A model generated the notes under the pieces. It did not search any database. It saw only the letters and a program-made list of their open reading frames with translations, and had not been told where the DNA came from. Made by a program: the position numbers and the translations under genes. A stretch of DNA of 64,000 bases from Cystobasidium ongulense (lineage: Eukaryota > Basidiomycota > Cystobasidiomycetes > Cystobasidiales > Cystobasidiaceae): positions 124,001 to 188,000 of the forward strand of contig BQUP01000006.1 of assembly GCA_022835595.1 (NCBI GenBank), read 5' to 3'. This document shows positions 25,601 through 37,117 of the stretch, piece by piece (the first letter of the stretch is position 1; each line of letters opens with the position of its first letter).

Positions 25601-28257
25601 AGTCGGCGTCGACGATGACAATAGCGTCCCGGAGAAGGTACACTATTGCAGTACGGTCGCGGAACGAGAAAGCTGATAGAGTCGTCTTCGCAAAGGTCTT
25701 CACATATTCAGGTTGCTCGGGTTGGTCGGGTTCCAAGGTGTATACCTGTTGTGATGCAAGTTAATGAGAAGGATAGGTGCTCTATAGGGCGATCATACGA
25801 ACCTGAGATTCGCCCTCCGACGCTGTGAGCATCCAGACTCTTGCATTCCCCTCCTTTGTTGTAGCCTCCAAAATCCACACGCTCTCTGTCGAATGGTCCA
25901 AGTCCATTCTTCGTCTCTTTGTTGGCAAGATAGACCGCTGAGCAGAACATACATCTTAGTCGGTGAAAGTTGCATGGAAGCTTACGTCCCGGTGGTAGGT
26001 GACACCTACATGCAGAATCGTCAGTCCGCCTGTGCCTTCGTCTCCAGTACACGCTACGAGTTCGGAAGGACCCTGTGACAGAGAAACAGATCAGATCGTG
26101 CGGGCAGAGTAGCAGGCCGAGCAAAGCTGGTTTCCTCACCTCGGCCTCTATCAAGCCCATAGCTGCGGCTCTGACAGGTCCGTAGGAGGGAATCATAAAG
26201 CATCGATTTGTGGAAATGACAAAGCGGGAGGCCGCCGCAATGCGTGAATCGTGTGCATCGTTGAGAACTGCTTCTTTAACTTCTGCTGATCCGTAGATAT
26301 CTGTGAACCGAGAAAACCGGGTGAGCAGAGTTCCGGTCTAATCGCTAATAGACTGACCAATGTCGTCCTCATCTTCCTCAGCAGGCAAGGTTTCTTCCAT
26401 CTTCGCTTCGGCTAATTGCGTGGGCTGAAGTATGCTCTCTTCGAATATCGTGCGAAAGTCGACTTTCAACATTTCACTGTCAGACAAAAGACTGCCGACG
26501 AAGGCATAGCAGGCTTGGGTGGAGCCACCTGCAGCTTTAGAGGACAAATGGCTTCTGATCAATTCTATTGAGCTTGGTGGGACAGTTGTATCCAGCTGAT
26601 CTGGCAATAGGACTATTTTGGTGATCGTTCTGCCGTCTCTTTGAACTTTAATAGCTCGTATGCGGCCGTCTTGCAGAAACAAAAGAGCGACATCGGCTGT
26701 GATGAACATCAAGTCCGAATGCTCGAGGGGTAATGGCTCTTCCGAGACTAGTTCAAACTTCATGGAGTCACTGACTAGGTTTGCCCAAGGGTTCAAAGCA
26801 GCGCCAATACATTTGCCCGCTTGATCGACGTGAATGAGGGCGTTGTTGGTGGTGATTATGATTCCGCCGAGGTCCCGAGGACAGGCAGTGAGATTCCGGC
26901 AGTCGTACGGTAGTGAGGTAGTATGTGAGATAATTGTACTGGATGGGGGAGTAGAGGTGACATCGATGGTGAGTAGGAATAGCTGGGTAACATCCTTGGC
27001 ATTCTCGAGTCGTCTATAGAAATGTCAGCTAGGTACGAATGTCCAATATGCAATGTATTCATGAATGGCCTTACCCAGTCCAGGTCTGCTCGGGCTGTGT
27101 CAAGATAGCCAGCGTAGGCTCATTGAAGCCAGCTAGGAAGACAAAGTCTTTCACGTGACGCAGCTGAGGACTGATTTCCGTCAACTCGACTACGGAACTC
27201 GGAGCATAAGGCAAGCTGCAAAGCATTGTATCAGTTTGTGAAAGTCGCCATTTGAAGCCAAGCCGCACCTCGCCATTCCTTCCTCCGCGCCTTCCAGCTC
27301 TATTTGATCTTGGAAAAACGGTGTAATAGCCATTGCATCTTGCGGAAGTAGCAGACCAGCGCATCTACTCAGTGGGTCAACGCGAAGGAGCGATGTATAA
27401 CCGGTGAGATCTCCTTGGATCTAACGAGCGAGAGACTTCAATGGCTGCTATATAACTTTGCACGGCCGAGCCTACTCACCAGGTGAGGCAGCTTCTCGAA
27501 AGTATGCAAGGACGCTGTGACCAGATCATACTGCTCGGACGACCACTCTAAAAGGGATGTCTGGAGACGGCAAAGATAAGCGTAGTCAGCTTTTATAGCC
27601 TTTGAAATGCCTTGCAACGAATAGCCTTGATACAGCACCTCACCTTTGCATTCTTGAAAGAAACTAGAAGCCGGTCCAAACCGTCTCGAGCTGTATCAAT
27701 GGTCTGTATGCGCTGCAGGCCGGTAATAGCGCCGTGAAGGCTGTACTCTCGAACAAAACGCAGACGGGCTCTTGTTGTCGTGTCTTCCTGCGGTATTCCG
27801 GACTCGCTCTAAGATTTAGAAGTATGAACCCGACAATGCACGGAAAAGCAGGCAGCAGCATCAGCGCGAATGCCGTTGATAGAGGTGATTGCATTGCTAG
27901 TGGACAGAAATACAAGCCACGCAACACGCCAATATGCAAATATGGACTGACCTGTGTCTCGCCGTCCGCCGCTGCAGGCTTCTTCTTCTCTTCTGACGGC
28001 CCTGCATGACTATTGCCCGTCTCTGTCTCTCCACTCGCGAGGCCATTCGAGAGAGGGTGCAAAGCAGGCATATCATTGCTGACAACCTCTTCCACTACCT
28101 CGAACAGCTGCAAGAAGTCATTCGTAGCCGTGACGAGATTCCTGACAATCTTGGACCTTGAGGACGAGGTGCTTTGCAGGCAGCTCGGCGTGAGTCTGGC
28201 GCTGAGGGAGAAGGCTACGCCCGACGGCGGTGCTGCCTGCCTATGGATGGCATACAT
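22649..28257 (-). CDS. CFT1: Cleavage and polyadenylation factor CFT1 (CPSF160)
   Basis: Scaffold of the mRNA 3'-end cleavage and polyadenylation complex, in the nucleus. 21 exons on the minus strand: 27952..28257,27644..27808,27480..27560,27269..27420,27075..27215,26358..27013,26140..26300,26010..26072,25803..25937,25446..25745,25092..25385,24861..25037,24449..24814,23967..24380,23754..23906,23553..23699,23339..23486,23154..23282,22958..23087,22779..22891,22649..22710. The phases close to 1430 aa, normal for the family. Recognisable parts: the N-terminus AAPPSGVAFSLSA, then LHGAITGLQRIQTID, the GDIYGSAEV loop, ATGDEGTGG-like CTGDEGTGGL, the CPSF_A domain towards the end (LYVFEIV, ILIGDAINGLQFIAF, DMHGNIRLYEYDP) and the C-terminal PVRDAVYKRLQLLERQI ... 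GLNPRAYR block diagnostic of CPSF160. An acidic insert lies near residues 770-860. One intron is only 46 nt and one uses a GTTCGT donor. DDB1 and SF3B3 share the fold but lack the C-terminal block. Confidence 0.95.
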
Positions 28258-30929
28258 GAAAACACTACAGCGCAGGCTGTCGATGAAGTCGGTGCTTTTG
28301 CAACTGCTGGTGAACTGGACTCGCACCGATCACCCTCATGCAAGCAGCACTACATCAACAAGAACGAACCACGTAGCTCCTAGGGCCGCTTGATTCACGG
28401 TGCTGAAGTTCAACTAATGACCCGCTGTGGGTTCGGCAAGAAAGCTAAAGTGGGTTGGAAGTTTGTCACACTTGATTCATGTGCTATCTGCACGGACTGC
28501 TACACGGTATCATATATGAAGTCGACACTTCGTTTTCGACATATGGTCTGCGAGACACTAGTAGCATTAAAGGGTCAACACACCATTGTCGGGTTCATTC
28601 TTTAGAGCCGCATCTCTCTGAAGCAACTGCAGACTATTTTGAGCGGTTCAGCCTTTCCTTACATTTCACAAATGAACGCGGTGGTAGTGGGACACACCTG
28701 TGTCGGCGAAGCTAGAGCAACAAGCTACTGGAAGCCTGAATCTATGATGCATTTTACCTGCTGAAAGGTTGGCAGGTACAGGAGGGATCGCTGCTTCATT
28801 TTGATAAGGTAGAATGGGATGGAAGAATCGTCGCCCATCAATCAGCACATTATTAGGATACACGGTGCACCCTGCATCCTGGCGACTGAAGTAACGGTGC
28901 GGGACTACCTATGTGCCCATACGGCAAGAGCTGCGGGTGCAGGTCAATTTCTACGATCAGCTTAAAGGGGATTATGATCTTTGAGGAGGGTGACACGTTC
29001 TTCAGCTTTACTGGTCAGTCTGAAAGCACGTTAGGAGATTAGGGGTTTGTCGTAAGTTGTCAATGGTCAAATTGCAAATTGCTTTGTCAAGGTACACCTG
29101 AGGAAAGTTAAGTCAAATGCCTTTTCACACACTCTCTCATTTTCCGTCAAAGTTAGGTTCGTCGCGTACGCCCGTAAAGCCCGTGGCCTCTCTTCACCAA
29201 GTCGCGTGGGGAGTATCGTGGAGTTCCATTAAATTGGGCGATCGATGGCCCTTTCCGACAAGGAGCAATTGCAAAAAAGCAGTCCGACGGCTTGCAGTTC
29301 ATTCGAGCGCCAATGAAGCTGCAAACTATCGGGTATACGTGCTTTGTTCGGAGTGTTATTAGTCCAACGCTGCATTAATGATGGGCGTCTTGATCGTCAA
29401 GGACTTGCCAGCAGCCAGGTCTGGAGCATGCAGGCAGGAAAGCATAGGATCTTCGCTGCGCAGGCTGCTCACTTCTGTGTTGCAAGCTCACTACTTGCAA
29501 CTCTCAGTCTCTTACTAGCTTACACACTGACGGTCGCAGGCTAAGGTGAGTGTCTGCGTGGAGGACGACCTCGTTCAAGGCTGAAGCTTAAGCTTAAAGA
29601 TCCCGTAAACTGTCCATCTGTGCACTCTGTGCACTTGATATTAATCCACCGTCGCACAGAAGTGGAGTTCCCAAGTTTGACAGACTACCGTACTCTCAGA
29701 GGAACACAAGTAGTGCTCTTTGACGCGTAAAGCCTTGGCTACTGGCGCGACCCAGAAGAAACCACGCCAGTCACTTCCGCTCGCGCTCTCTGCCAATATA
29801 TAATTGGAGAACTCAAAGCACTGCACTCGCACCCGAAGGCCGGCATCCAACGTCGAACTTGTAGACAGGTGGGTGGGCCTGCACATTGATTGACAGATTG
29901 CCTCGTGGACTCTCAAGAAGTGCTTAACCTTGCTTTTCTAACCTCAGATTTGATCACCTGTCACTTGCTTAGGAGCTCTTCCCGTGTCACCTTCCAGGTA
30001 CAAACAGCTAGAGGCATTCGGGTAAGCAGATGTGCGCACTTCGGAGTGTCTTCGGCAATGCTTAATTGGCTCTCTTTCAACAGCTTGATAACGAGATTAA
30101 CTTAACTACTGTTAGCATTCAAAAGGATACCGTGGAACGGTCAGATTTAGACTCCGGCAGGTGAACAGTTACTTGCGGAGCCCCTTCCTTCACCACGGCG
30201 CCTTTCTCTAAATCCCTCGAGCACCGGAGCAGTTGAAAGCTTGAAGACAGGGTACAACCCAAAGGCCGCTCATCAGTGCTCCATCTAGGTACACCTACTC
30301 GCAGTACCCACGATTATCATCGGTCAAACAGGCCGCCGAGCCATCTCGATCGAACCGCCTTACCTTACAATATTCCTGCAAGCACCAACTAGGAGGCGAT
30401 TTTACGTGGGCTCAACGCGATTTAGCACAGTATACGGCAGCAAGAGATCATTCCTCCCGTTCATAAAGTAGGTCGGGTCCTAATCACGGTTTTCCCACTC
30501 GGACTGATCAGCTTATTATCACACACGCGCTCCCCTCTAGGCTCTCTTTCATTAGCATTTCCTTTCTCTTCTTCCCGCTTCCTCTTGTTCTTTCTGCAGT
30601 GGCCTAGCACTCATCAGTCTTACAGTCCATTATTAGCAACCTCATTTCACGGCACCTACCATCCTCCTCGTTACTACTCCCTCCCTTTCCAGACAATAAC
30701 TCCTTCGCAGTAACAGTTTCTTCCTCTCCTTTACGCGTCGATCACCTGTTCGTACCAAGCTCATCCGTGCGTCTGCAAGGTCAGATATTTCGGTACCAGC
30801 GTAAAGCCTAGACCTGCCTCCTTGGAGTCATCTGATACTGAACTACGTGAGTCCTTCTGGCATCTGGCTTGCTTGTTTCTGCGCAAAATGCTAATGCAGC
30901 TCCGGTCAACAGCGAAGAAAAGAATTACC
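28258..30929. other. 2.7-kb gene-poor region and long leader of the next gene
   Basis: I find no protein-coding gene here. Open frames are short and lack splice-consistent extensions. From about 30500 the plus strand becomes strongly pyrimidine-rich, and at 30847 a GTGAGT donor, a GCTAATG branch and the acceptor AACAG (to 30912) form a 5' UTR intron just before the ATG at 30930. The region may contain a non-coding transcript or an extended promoter. Confidence 0.4.
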
Positions 30930-32117
30930 ATGAGTGCCTTCACTGCTTCCGGATCTCGCCAAGCATACTTCGACACTACATACAAAGAGCAACATCAAGA
31001 TCATCAGTGGTCTCTGTATTCAAATGACCTACCTGATAGTAATCACGACACATTTGATCTCGCTTCAATCCACCCTTCTCATGGCCTATCCCCGATCTCT
31101 GGCGCTTTCATGACGGACGGGTCGGCTGGAGAGGGACAGTCAGAAGCCCAGAAAATCATGGCAGCTATGCTTGCGTGTGGATCTGAGCACGAGTCGAATA
31201 ATTACGTTCGTCAAAATAGTTCAAATGGAACTTTCGACGAGCCACAAGATTGGACCTCTGATTCTTCCTTCGGAACGTCTCTACCAGACGAAGCGAGCCA
31301 ACTTGGTTACAATGATTCCGCAACTTCGTCTTTTCATTTCGGAAGCAGCCTCAGCAGCAGCACCGCGTCGATGTCGCTGGAACGCGTTTCGTCGTGCTAC
31401 TTCGACCCACCTTCCGTTGAGCAGCACACTAGAGAATCTCTCGTCCCGCTAGATGGAGCCTTACACCGGAGGCTTTCTACCTCGACCACCCCTTCCATAC
31501 CCACAGCAGCTTCCTCACAAGGGCACATGCTGTCCTCCGCAGCGCTGTCATTCTCCCTTGCGCCTACACAATCAACCTCCAGCTTCATGATGCGTTCCTA
31601 CTCCGCACCAGCTCAGACACAGGCCCAATTCAACGTGTTGAAGCAAAAGTGGAACATCGAAGCTCTGGCTGCTGCTGAGCTTACGGAAGCTGGACCATCG
31701 TCACAAGGACAGACTTCCCCTAGGCCTAAAATTACTCGTCGAAACACGTCCGCCAGTATTCCGTCGCTACGTCGTCAGCGAGATAGCTGTGATGAAGACG
31801 CAAGCTACTCGTATGGCTCGCAAGTCCATGATACCTTCACTTCGCGTGCGCATCTTCTGTCACCAGCTCATAAGCACAATCCTTTCAAGAGATCGCGATT
31901 GTCTTTCACTGCTATACGAGAGGCAGACGATACATTCCCTGAAGAAGCAGGATCACCTCAATCATCGACCACTGAGCGTCGGGCGCCTTCGCCTCCAAAG
32001 TCTCCCGTTCGTCCCAGCTTGAATCGATTCTTCACGTCTCCCGAATTCTACCTTGGCGACTCGCGGGACATTGCGGGCGACGACGATGATGAGGATTTTG
32101 ATGCCTCTATTGCTTAG
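30930..32117 (+). CDS. Ser-rich hypothetical protein, possibly a phosphorylated nuclear regulator
   Basis: Intronless coding frame of 395 aa. The ATG at 30930 was chosen because a 66-nt leader intron (30847..30912) ends 18 bases before it; an upstream in-frame ATG would lie within or before that intron. The protein is Ser/Thr-rich and disordered. It has acidic glycines early, a central poly-Ser part, a basic segment ITRRNTSASIPSLRRQRD (about 300), NPFKRSRLSFTAI (about 340), several SP sites (SPPKSPVRPSLNRFFTSP) and an acidic end GDDDDEDFDASIA. I recognise no family. The long leader, upstream intron and multiple Cdk-like sites would fit a regulated transcription or cell-cycle factor, but no domain proves it. 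Confidence 0.65.
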   Translation: MSAFTASGSRQAYFDTTYKEQHQDHQWSLYSNDLPDSNHDTFDLASIHPSHGLSPISGAFMTDGSAGEGQSEAQKIMAAMLACGSEHESNNYVRQNSSNGTFDEPQDWTSDSSFGTSLPDEASQLGYNDSATSSFHFGSSLSSSTASMSLERVSSCYFDPPSVEQHTRESLVPLDGALHRRLSTSTTPSIPTAASSQGHMLSSAALSFSLAPTQSTSSFMMRSYSAPAQTQAQFNVLKQKWNIEALAAAELTEAGPSSQGQTSPRPKITRRNTSASIPSLRRQRDSCDEDASYSYGSQVHDTFTSRAHLLSPAHKHNPFKRSRLSFTAIREADDTFPEEAGSPQSSTTERRAPSPPKSPVRPSLNRFFTSPEFYLGDSRDIAGDDDDEDFDASIA

Positions 32118-32922
32118 TTCATGCTCCAATCACACGTCGAGTGTAGCCTATGCTTTTCTCTACAAAGGACTTCGTTGGTTATTCGTGTAATCTGTTTGTG
32201 GGAAGTTTTCGTGTCATGTATCATAGCATGGTTTATCAATTTTATCATTGAAATTGCAAGGGGATCTGGGACCTACGTATCTTAGCGGTGCTCGCGATGT
32301 TTGTGATTATTTGGCAATCATTTTTGGGCTAGCGGTCTGTGTCTATTTCTCGCTTCTGCCTATATGGCTTGCGGTGTTTGATGGGCACGGCGACCGATCG
32401 GTTTCTTCAGAGCGCCAGGATGCGATGCACCCTCTTGCATGCGTTTGAACCAAACTTGGAAATAGGAAGCAGCGCCTGGACATCTCAAGTCTTAGCATAA
32501 TTCTATTAATACGTAGCTGGAACGACAGCTCATACCAATTGGGAAGCTCATCTCGAAGCTGTGCTATCTGTACATGCAAGCCCTCGTGTCGGGCCGATGC
32601 GCCGCCCTACACAACGGCAGACCAGCTTGGAGGCAGTGTCAGCTTGCAGAAAGGCTAGCCAAAATACACACGATTTGCTTATATACACATCTACGCCGAC
32701 AAGTCGGGGGCACTGCAATTCTTCGCACGACCGAAGGCACTGCAACCCTTCGCGAAGACTACTTGCGCACTGCATCGCCGCCATTTCTTTGAAGAGTATA
32801 AAAGCCTGTCCGAGATTCCCTTCTTGTTTCTTCCTTCTCACCATCCACAACAGTCTAATCGTCTAGGCCTATTTCATTCTAAACACTTAAATCTGAACAG
32901 ACAGATCTCCAATCACTGCAAG
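32118..32922. promoter_or_regulatory. Promoter of the first small secreted protein
   Basis: A TATAAAA box at 32797-32803 lies about 120 bp before the ATG at 32923, followed by a C/T-rich leader. This is a strong TATA promoter, unlike the housekeeping genes here, and suggests regulated, high-level expression. Nothing else was seen in the 805 bp. Confidence 0.55.
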
Positions 32923-33643
32923 ATGAAGTTCATTGCAACAGCTGCAGCATGCCTCATTGCTCTCCCCGCTCTGATTAGCTCAGCTCCAACAGGCGAAGCT
33001 AACATGGAGAAGAGACAGAGCTTTCCTACTTCAATCACGTATGATGACCAAGATTCTGTCGTCGGCTACCACGGCTCCTGGATTCACCTGCAGAACCAGG
33101 GTCACCAACTTCAGAGCAAGACTGAATCCTACACTGGACAAGCGAATGCGTGAGTAGTTTCTTGTGTCAGACGCTTGTGTTATACGAATATGCAGAACCT
33201 GATTTGTGGCCCTGCGACTTCCAGCGAGGTTCACTTCCCGAACCCCATAGGAGCAGGCGTTTCGCAGACGTTCAAGGTCACTGTTTTTTCCACAAAGAAG
33301 TCTGACAGAGGGATCTTCAATGTATACTGTGGTCACAAACTGTTAGCCATCTTGATTTCTCGCATGGAAGCTAGAATCCGAACTCACCACCGTCTTCATT
33401 CTTCTTCTGCAGCATCGGTTCGGGTAACGAGAAATCCAGCAATGGTGAGACCAATTCGGATGTCGTATTCCATACAGAGAAGTAAGTTGAGCTGCCGATC
33501 TTCTTTGGCTATGAAGCAATGTACTGACATCCCATCTCAACAGTGCTCTATGCGAAGGTGGCCAGGACTTTGTCGTCAAGAACGACAGAGGTGCCAAATT
33601 CCTCGCCATCGATGCTTTCAAGCTAGAATTCAATGCTCCCTGA
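32923..33643 (+). CDS. Small secreted protein A (tandem pair with B)
   Basis: Model: join(32923..33149,33225..33341,33413..33481,33544..33643), 170 aa. Signal peptide: MKF followed by a hydrophobic core (AACLIALPALI) and a cut site near SSA/AP; a dibasic EKRQ at about residue 32 could be a Kex2 site. The mature part has YDDQDSVVGYHGSW, then FKVTVFSTKKSDRG, a single YCG, and C-terminal EGGQDFVVKNDRGAK. The spacing of a DDxD...GxW start and alternating hydrophobic strands suggests a beta-sandwich of the carbohydrate-binding or jelly-roll kind, but I cannot name the family. Exons 2 and 3 (117 and 69 nt) are identical in length to those of B, with the same phases (2, 2, 2). The exon-2 donor (GTTAGC) is weak. 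It is probably extracellular; its role is unknown. Confidence 0.8.
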
Positions 33644-34556
33644 TTCTTATGCGATGATGATGCCAGCCCTACGTCCTGTGTCATCCTTACAATTTAGCAA
33701 CTTTGGTTATTTCCGGATTTCACTCAAGGACAACCTTCTCCATACGATACACACAGTCATTACATGTAGCATACTTTTTCATCTTCTAATACGACCGTAC
33801 TGCCTTGAGCAATATCCTTGACTAGTTACAAATGGTGGCGACTGCTTGCATCTTGCTGGCTCTGTCTCTGCTGGCTTTTGCTTCAACCTATATCGAAAAT
33901 GTGACGCACATCACAGAGAAAAAGTCTCTACGGTGGAGTGACTACATCGTCACGAGAATGGTGCGGCAATCAAGTTCTATGAGTTCTATCAAAGCTCAGG
34001 CTGGTCCCAAGTGGCCCGGGGTCAAAACTTGCGTGACACTGGGCCCCCGAGCCGTTTCGCTCGCAGGACCGTACAGTCACAAAGCTTCGAGTTGCATAAG
34101 CACGTTGGCTATATCTATACACTTACGGGGCGAGGCTGTGATAGCTGCAGGTAATGCATGTAGACGCCAGTCCTGCTTCCCTCGCTGCCCAGCCACCCAG
34201 GCCGAGGTCTAGCTAGGTATGGCGCGTTGCAAATCCAGTCACAAGCCTGAAGACCCGTGGTCCACAATGCAGCTATGACATGAATGCATCGAGTACTACG
34301 AATTAGCCTCTTCACCAGGAAAGTACCGACCCTCTGACTATGGGCGGGCGGGCAGGTAGAGTAAGTTTGCCTCTGCATAATCCTGCATGATCAGTGAGAC
34401 TACCATATCTGGATACGACTGCCAGTCCCACATACATGCAGAACAAGCGGCCAAGGTATTTATTCAGCCAAGATTCTCTCTCCAAATCTTGTCTCTCCAT
34501 TCCATTCATCACAGTATTTCAGCACTACGCATCGCACTCTTATTTACATTTTCAAC
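33644..34556. other. Intergenic between the secreted pair
   Basis: No gene seen. The last 60 bases are an A/T- and pyrimidine-mixed leader for gene B. No copy of the A promoter sequence is obvious, so the pair shares coding but little upstream sequence. Confidence 0.45.
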
Positions 34557-35262
34557 ATGAAATTCCTCCTAGTCTCTGCTGCACTCGCTGCCGTATTCTC
34601 CACAGTCGTTATGGCTGCACCGACAGGCAACGAGAGACGTCAGAACTACTTCACGTCTGCTCATTACGATGACCAAGACTCGGTAGTGACTTACACTGGC
34701 AATTGGACTCGAATAACCAGTGAGGACTTCCAGCTTCAAAGCAAGACTGAATCATTCTCCAAAAGCCCAAATGCGTGAGTTAAATAAAGTCACCACATCT
34801 AGCGTTTACAGAATTGACATTAGCGGCATTTAGCGAGGCCCACTTCCCTAACCCATTCCCACAAGGCGCAGACCATACTTTCAAGGTGACTGTCTTTTCG
34901 ACAAAGAAAAACGATAGAGGGGCTTTCAGCGTGTATTGTGGCAAGAAATTGTGAGGCACAAATACTATGCTATCGAATTGATCTCCTTGTACACCTCTGA
35001 CACTCTCATACCGCCATGGTACTAGGATCGGCACTGGTAGCGAATACTTTAATGGGCCTGAGACCAGTTCGGGAGTAGTTTACCAGAGTGACACGTGAGC
35101 ATTATGACCCTCTTACAGCTTCCAGTAGTGTACATTGCTGACGAGATTCATTCTTCTTATTCTGGCAGCGTCTCGTGCAAGGGTGGGGACGATTTTGTGG
35201 TAAAGAATGACAAGGGAGCAAAATGGCTTGCTGTAGACGCTCTCAAGCTGGAATACCACTAA
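34557..35262 (+). CDS. Small secreted protein B (paralogue of A)
   Basis: Model: join(34557..34774,34834..34950,35026..35094,35169..35262), 165 aa. Signal peptide MKFLLVSAALAAVFSTVVMA, cut before APTG; the ERRQ after it may be a processing site. The mature protein follows A closely: HYDDQDSVVTYTGNW, LQSKTESF, FKVTVFSTKKNDRG, VYCGKKL, then VSCKGGDDFVVKNDKGAK. Two cysteines in the mature part (YCG and SCKG) match those of A (YCG and LCEG) and could form a disulfide. Exon 2 (117 nt), exon 3 (69 nt) and all intron phases equal those of A, so the pair arose by tandem duplication. Introns are 59, 75 and 74 nt. Function is unknown; likely cell-surface or secreted. Confidence 0.85.
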
Positions 35263-35907
35263 GTAGGTCTAGTTCAAGTGGCGCAGGCAGCCTAGGGTGA
35301 AATTTAATGTCACACTGATGTCACTATCTATAACATGAACAAGCCAAAATACAAAATAATATACATTTTTTGGACTATCATCGTCACGAGTTGGCATGTG
35401 ACTGCTGGCCGTGCGCCGGAAACCGTGCAGGCCGGCCAGTCCAGATTCGAATTGCAATAATTTGCGTTACAGTTGCTGAATACAGGCGAGGACCATGCAC
35501 AAATTATCTGGTCTATTTAATCATCTGTGACAGCAGCAGTGTTAGCAAGTGGCTGAACTTCAAGTAATCAAGTGTTCGGACGCTTGGATAGACTTTTCAC
35601 AGACGAGCTGCGCGAGCCCACGCAGAAGTAGCCTCTCACTAAACCGGTCGGATCTGGATGGAAAAATTATATGCTCTTTCCGTGGTCCTCGATATCACAA
35701 CAAGCCATGTTATGGATTTGCTCTCCCGTAGCATGTTTAGAGCGGGCCAAGTGATGAGCCCGAGGTCTTGTTCAAGAACGAGGGTTGTTGTTTCTTCAAC
35801 TGATATCCTTAGCTTGCCTGTGATTGCTGAAGAGGGATAAAGTTTGCCTGCTCAAAAGTACAACAAACATCTACTACACTGACACTCGGGCCCATTGAAG
35901 GTATCAA
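35263..35907. other. Convergent 3' region
   Basis: Holds the 3' UTRs of secreted protein B and of MGM101. No gene seen in 645 bp. Confidence 0.5.
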
Positions 35908-36902
35908 TTATTTCTCCTCATATGGGTAGGATAGCTTATCATCTTTGCGGCGCCACAGCTTGCGCTTCTTCTTTGTCGCGACGTGTTCTGCCCACACCTC
36001 TTGCCCGTATTTTGCTTTGAATTTGCCTATAAACCGGGGATCCCTGATTGAGAAGGAACAATATCAGATGAAAGGTCTTTATGCTGTCAAAGGGCAGCTA
36101 GCTCACCATAGTTCGCTTGCAATGCCCAAATCCTTGCAGTTTCGCATGAGTGCATTACTCTTGCAACCCTCTGTTGCAGTTGGGATTCCAGACGGATCAA
36201 AGTATTCTTGTTCTCCTCTTGCAATACTGACCATCCGCCCTAGACAGATCAGAGCATATTCTCTCGAGACAATCTTTGTTCCGATATTGTGGTCGCCTCG
36301 AGGGTGCATGCCCCATCCTCCCGGTCCGAATGCCTTGTTCAGTATACGACGATACTTGATCTCAGGTAAATATATGAGCCCGTCTAGTGGCATTACACAT
36401 ACAGAACGAGTCAGCTGCACTGTCTTACATAGCATTGCTAATTTGCGGGAGTCTATTCAAACTCCGCCACATGTGACTGACCTGGCTTGATTTCTATCGA
36501 TTCTGGATCGATAGGCGCTAAGAGAATGTCCGAGATCTCTTTTGGGAATGGCTCTGATCCAAGGCCATGGAAAGAAGCTGACCAGTCTTGCTCGGATGCG
36601 GGTGCACTTGGAATACTAGCAGAATCGAAGACATTGCTGGATGCTGCACCGGACGGCCCTTCGCCGGAGGAAGGCATAGGAGCGAGTTCTGCAGCATTCA
36701 CGGACGCTATCGATGCCTGCTTCGGTCGTCCTGCTGTTGTGCTCTTTGAGCTGGTGGAAGCTGAAGGTCCTGCGAGATCCCAGGCTGAGGCGAAGGTGCG
36801 AGCTGGCGCTTGGGCAGCCATGCTTGACCGTCCACCAGCACCAGCAACAGCAAACTGGCGTGCAGCCAGACTGCGACATCGTACTCCTGATGCGAACAAC
36901 AT
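35908..36902 (-). CDS. MGM101: Mitochondrial genome maintenance protein MGM101
   Basis: Rad52-related single-strand annealing protein of mitochondrial nucleoids, needed for mtDNA repair and maintenance in fungi. Exons on the minus strand: 36482..36902, 36107..36383, 35908..36043; 277 aa with phases closed. The N-terminus is rich in Arg, Ala and Ser without acids ([15 protein letters not shown]), a typical mitochondrial presequence, followed by a low-complexity linker. The conserved core starts at about residue 118: DWSASFHGL, then [55 protein letters not shown] and [19 protein letters not shown]. It ends in a basic tail ([10 protein letters not shown]). Introns are 98 and 63 nt. It is followed on the same strand by nothing until B, and its start lies 215 bp from the stop of VPS29. 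Confidence 0.96.
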
Positions 36903-37117
36903 CTTCGCTGAAGGCTGGCTCTGGCAGTGGATATCAGCAGCAGAAATGCTTTCGTGTAAAGCAGAGATGCGAAGCCGTTGATCGCTGCAATAAGCTCAGA
37001 GTCCTGTGAAAGTACAGATGGATCCAAAGATGCACACTCTATTCGTACTAAGTGTCGCTGACGACTGAATGAACGATAACGCCTATTGCTACATTATTGT
37101 GACCGGCTGAGCTCTGC

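Noticed and set aside
28258-30929. tRNA or 5S rRNA gene in the large gap
   Set aside because: I looked for B-box-like GGTTCGA/GGTTCAA text with a matching A box and acceptor stem and found none; a tRNAscan-SE run would settle it.
34115-34512. Minus-strand open frames between the secreted pair
   Set aside because: Short, without splice-consistent extension or recognisable composition.
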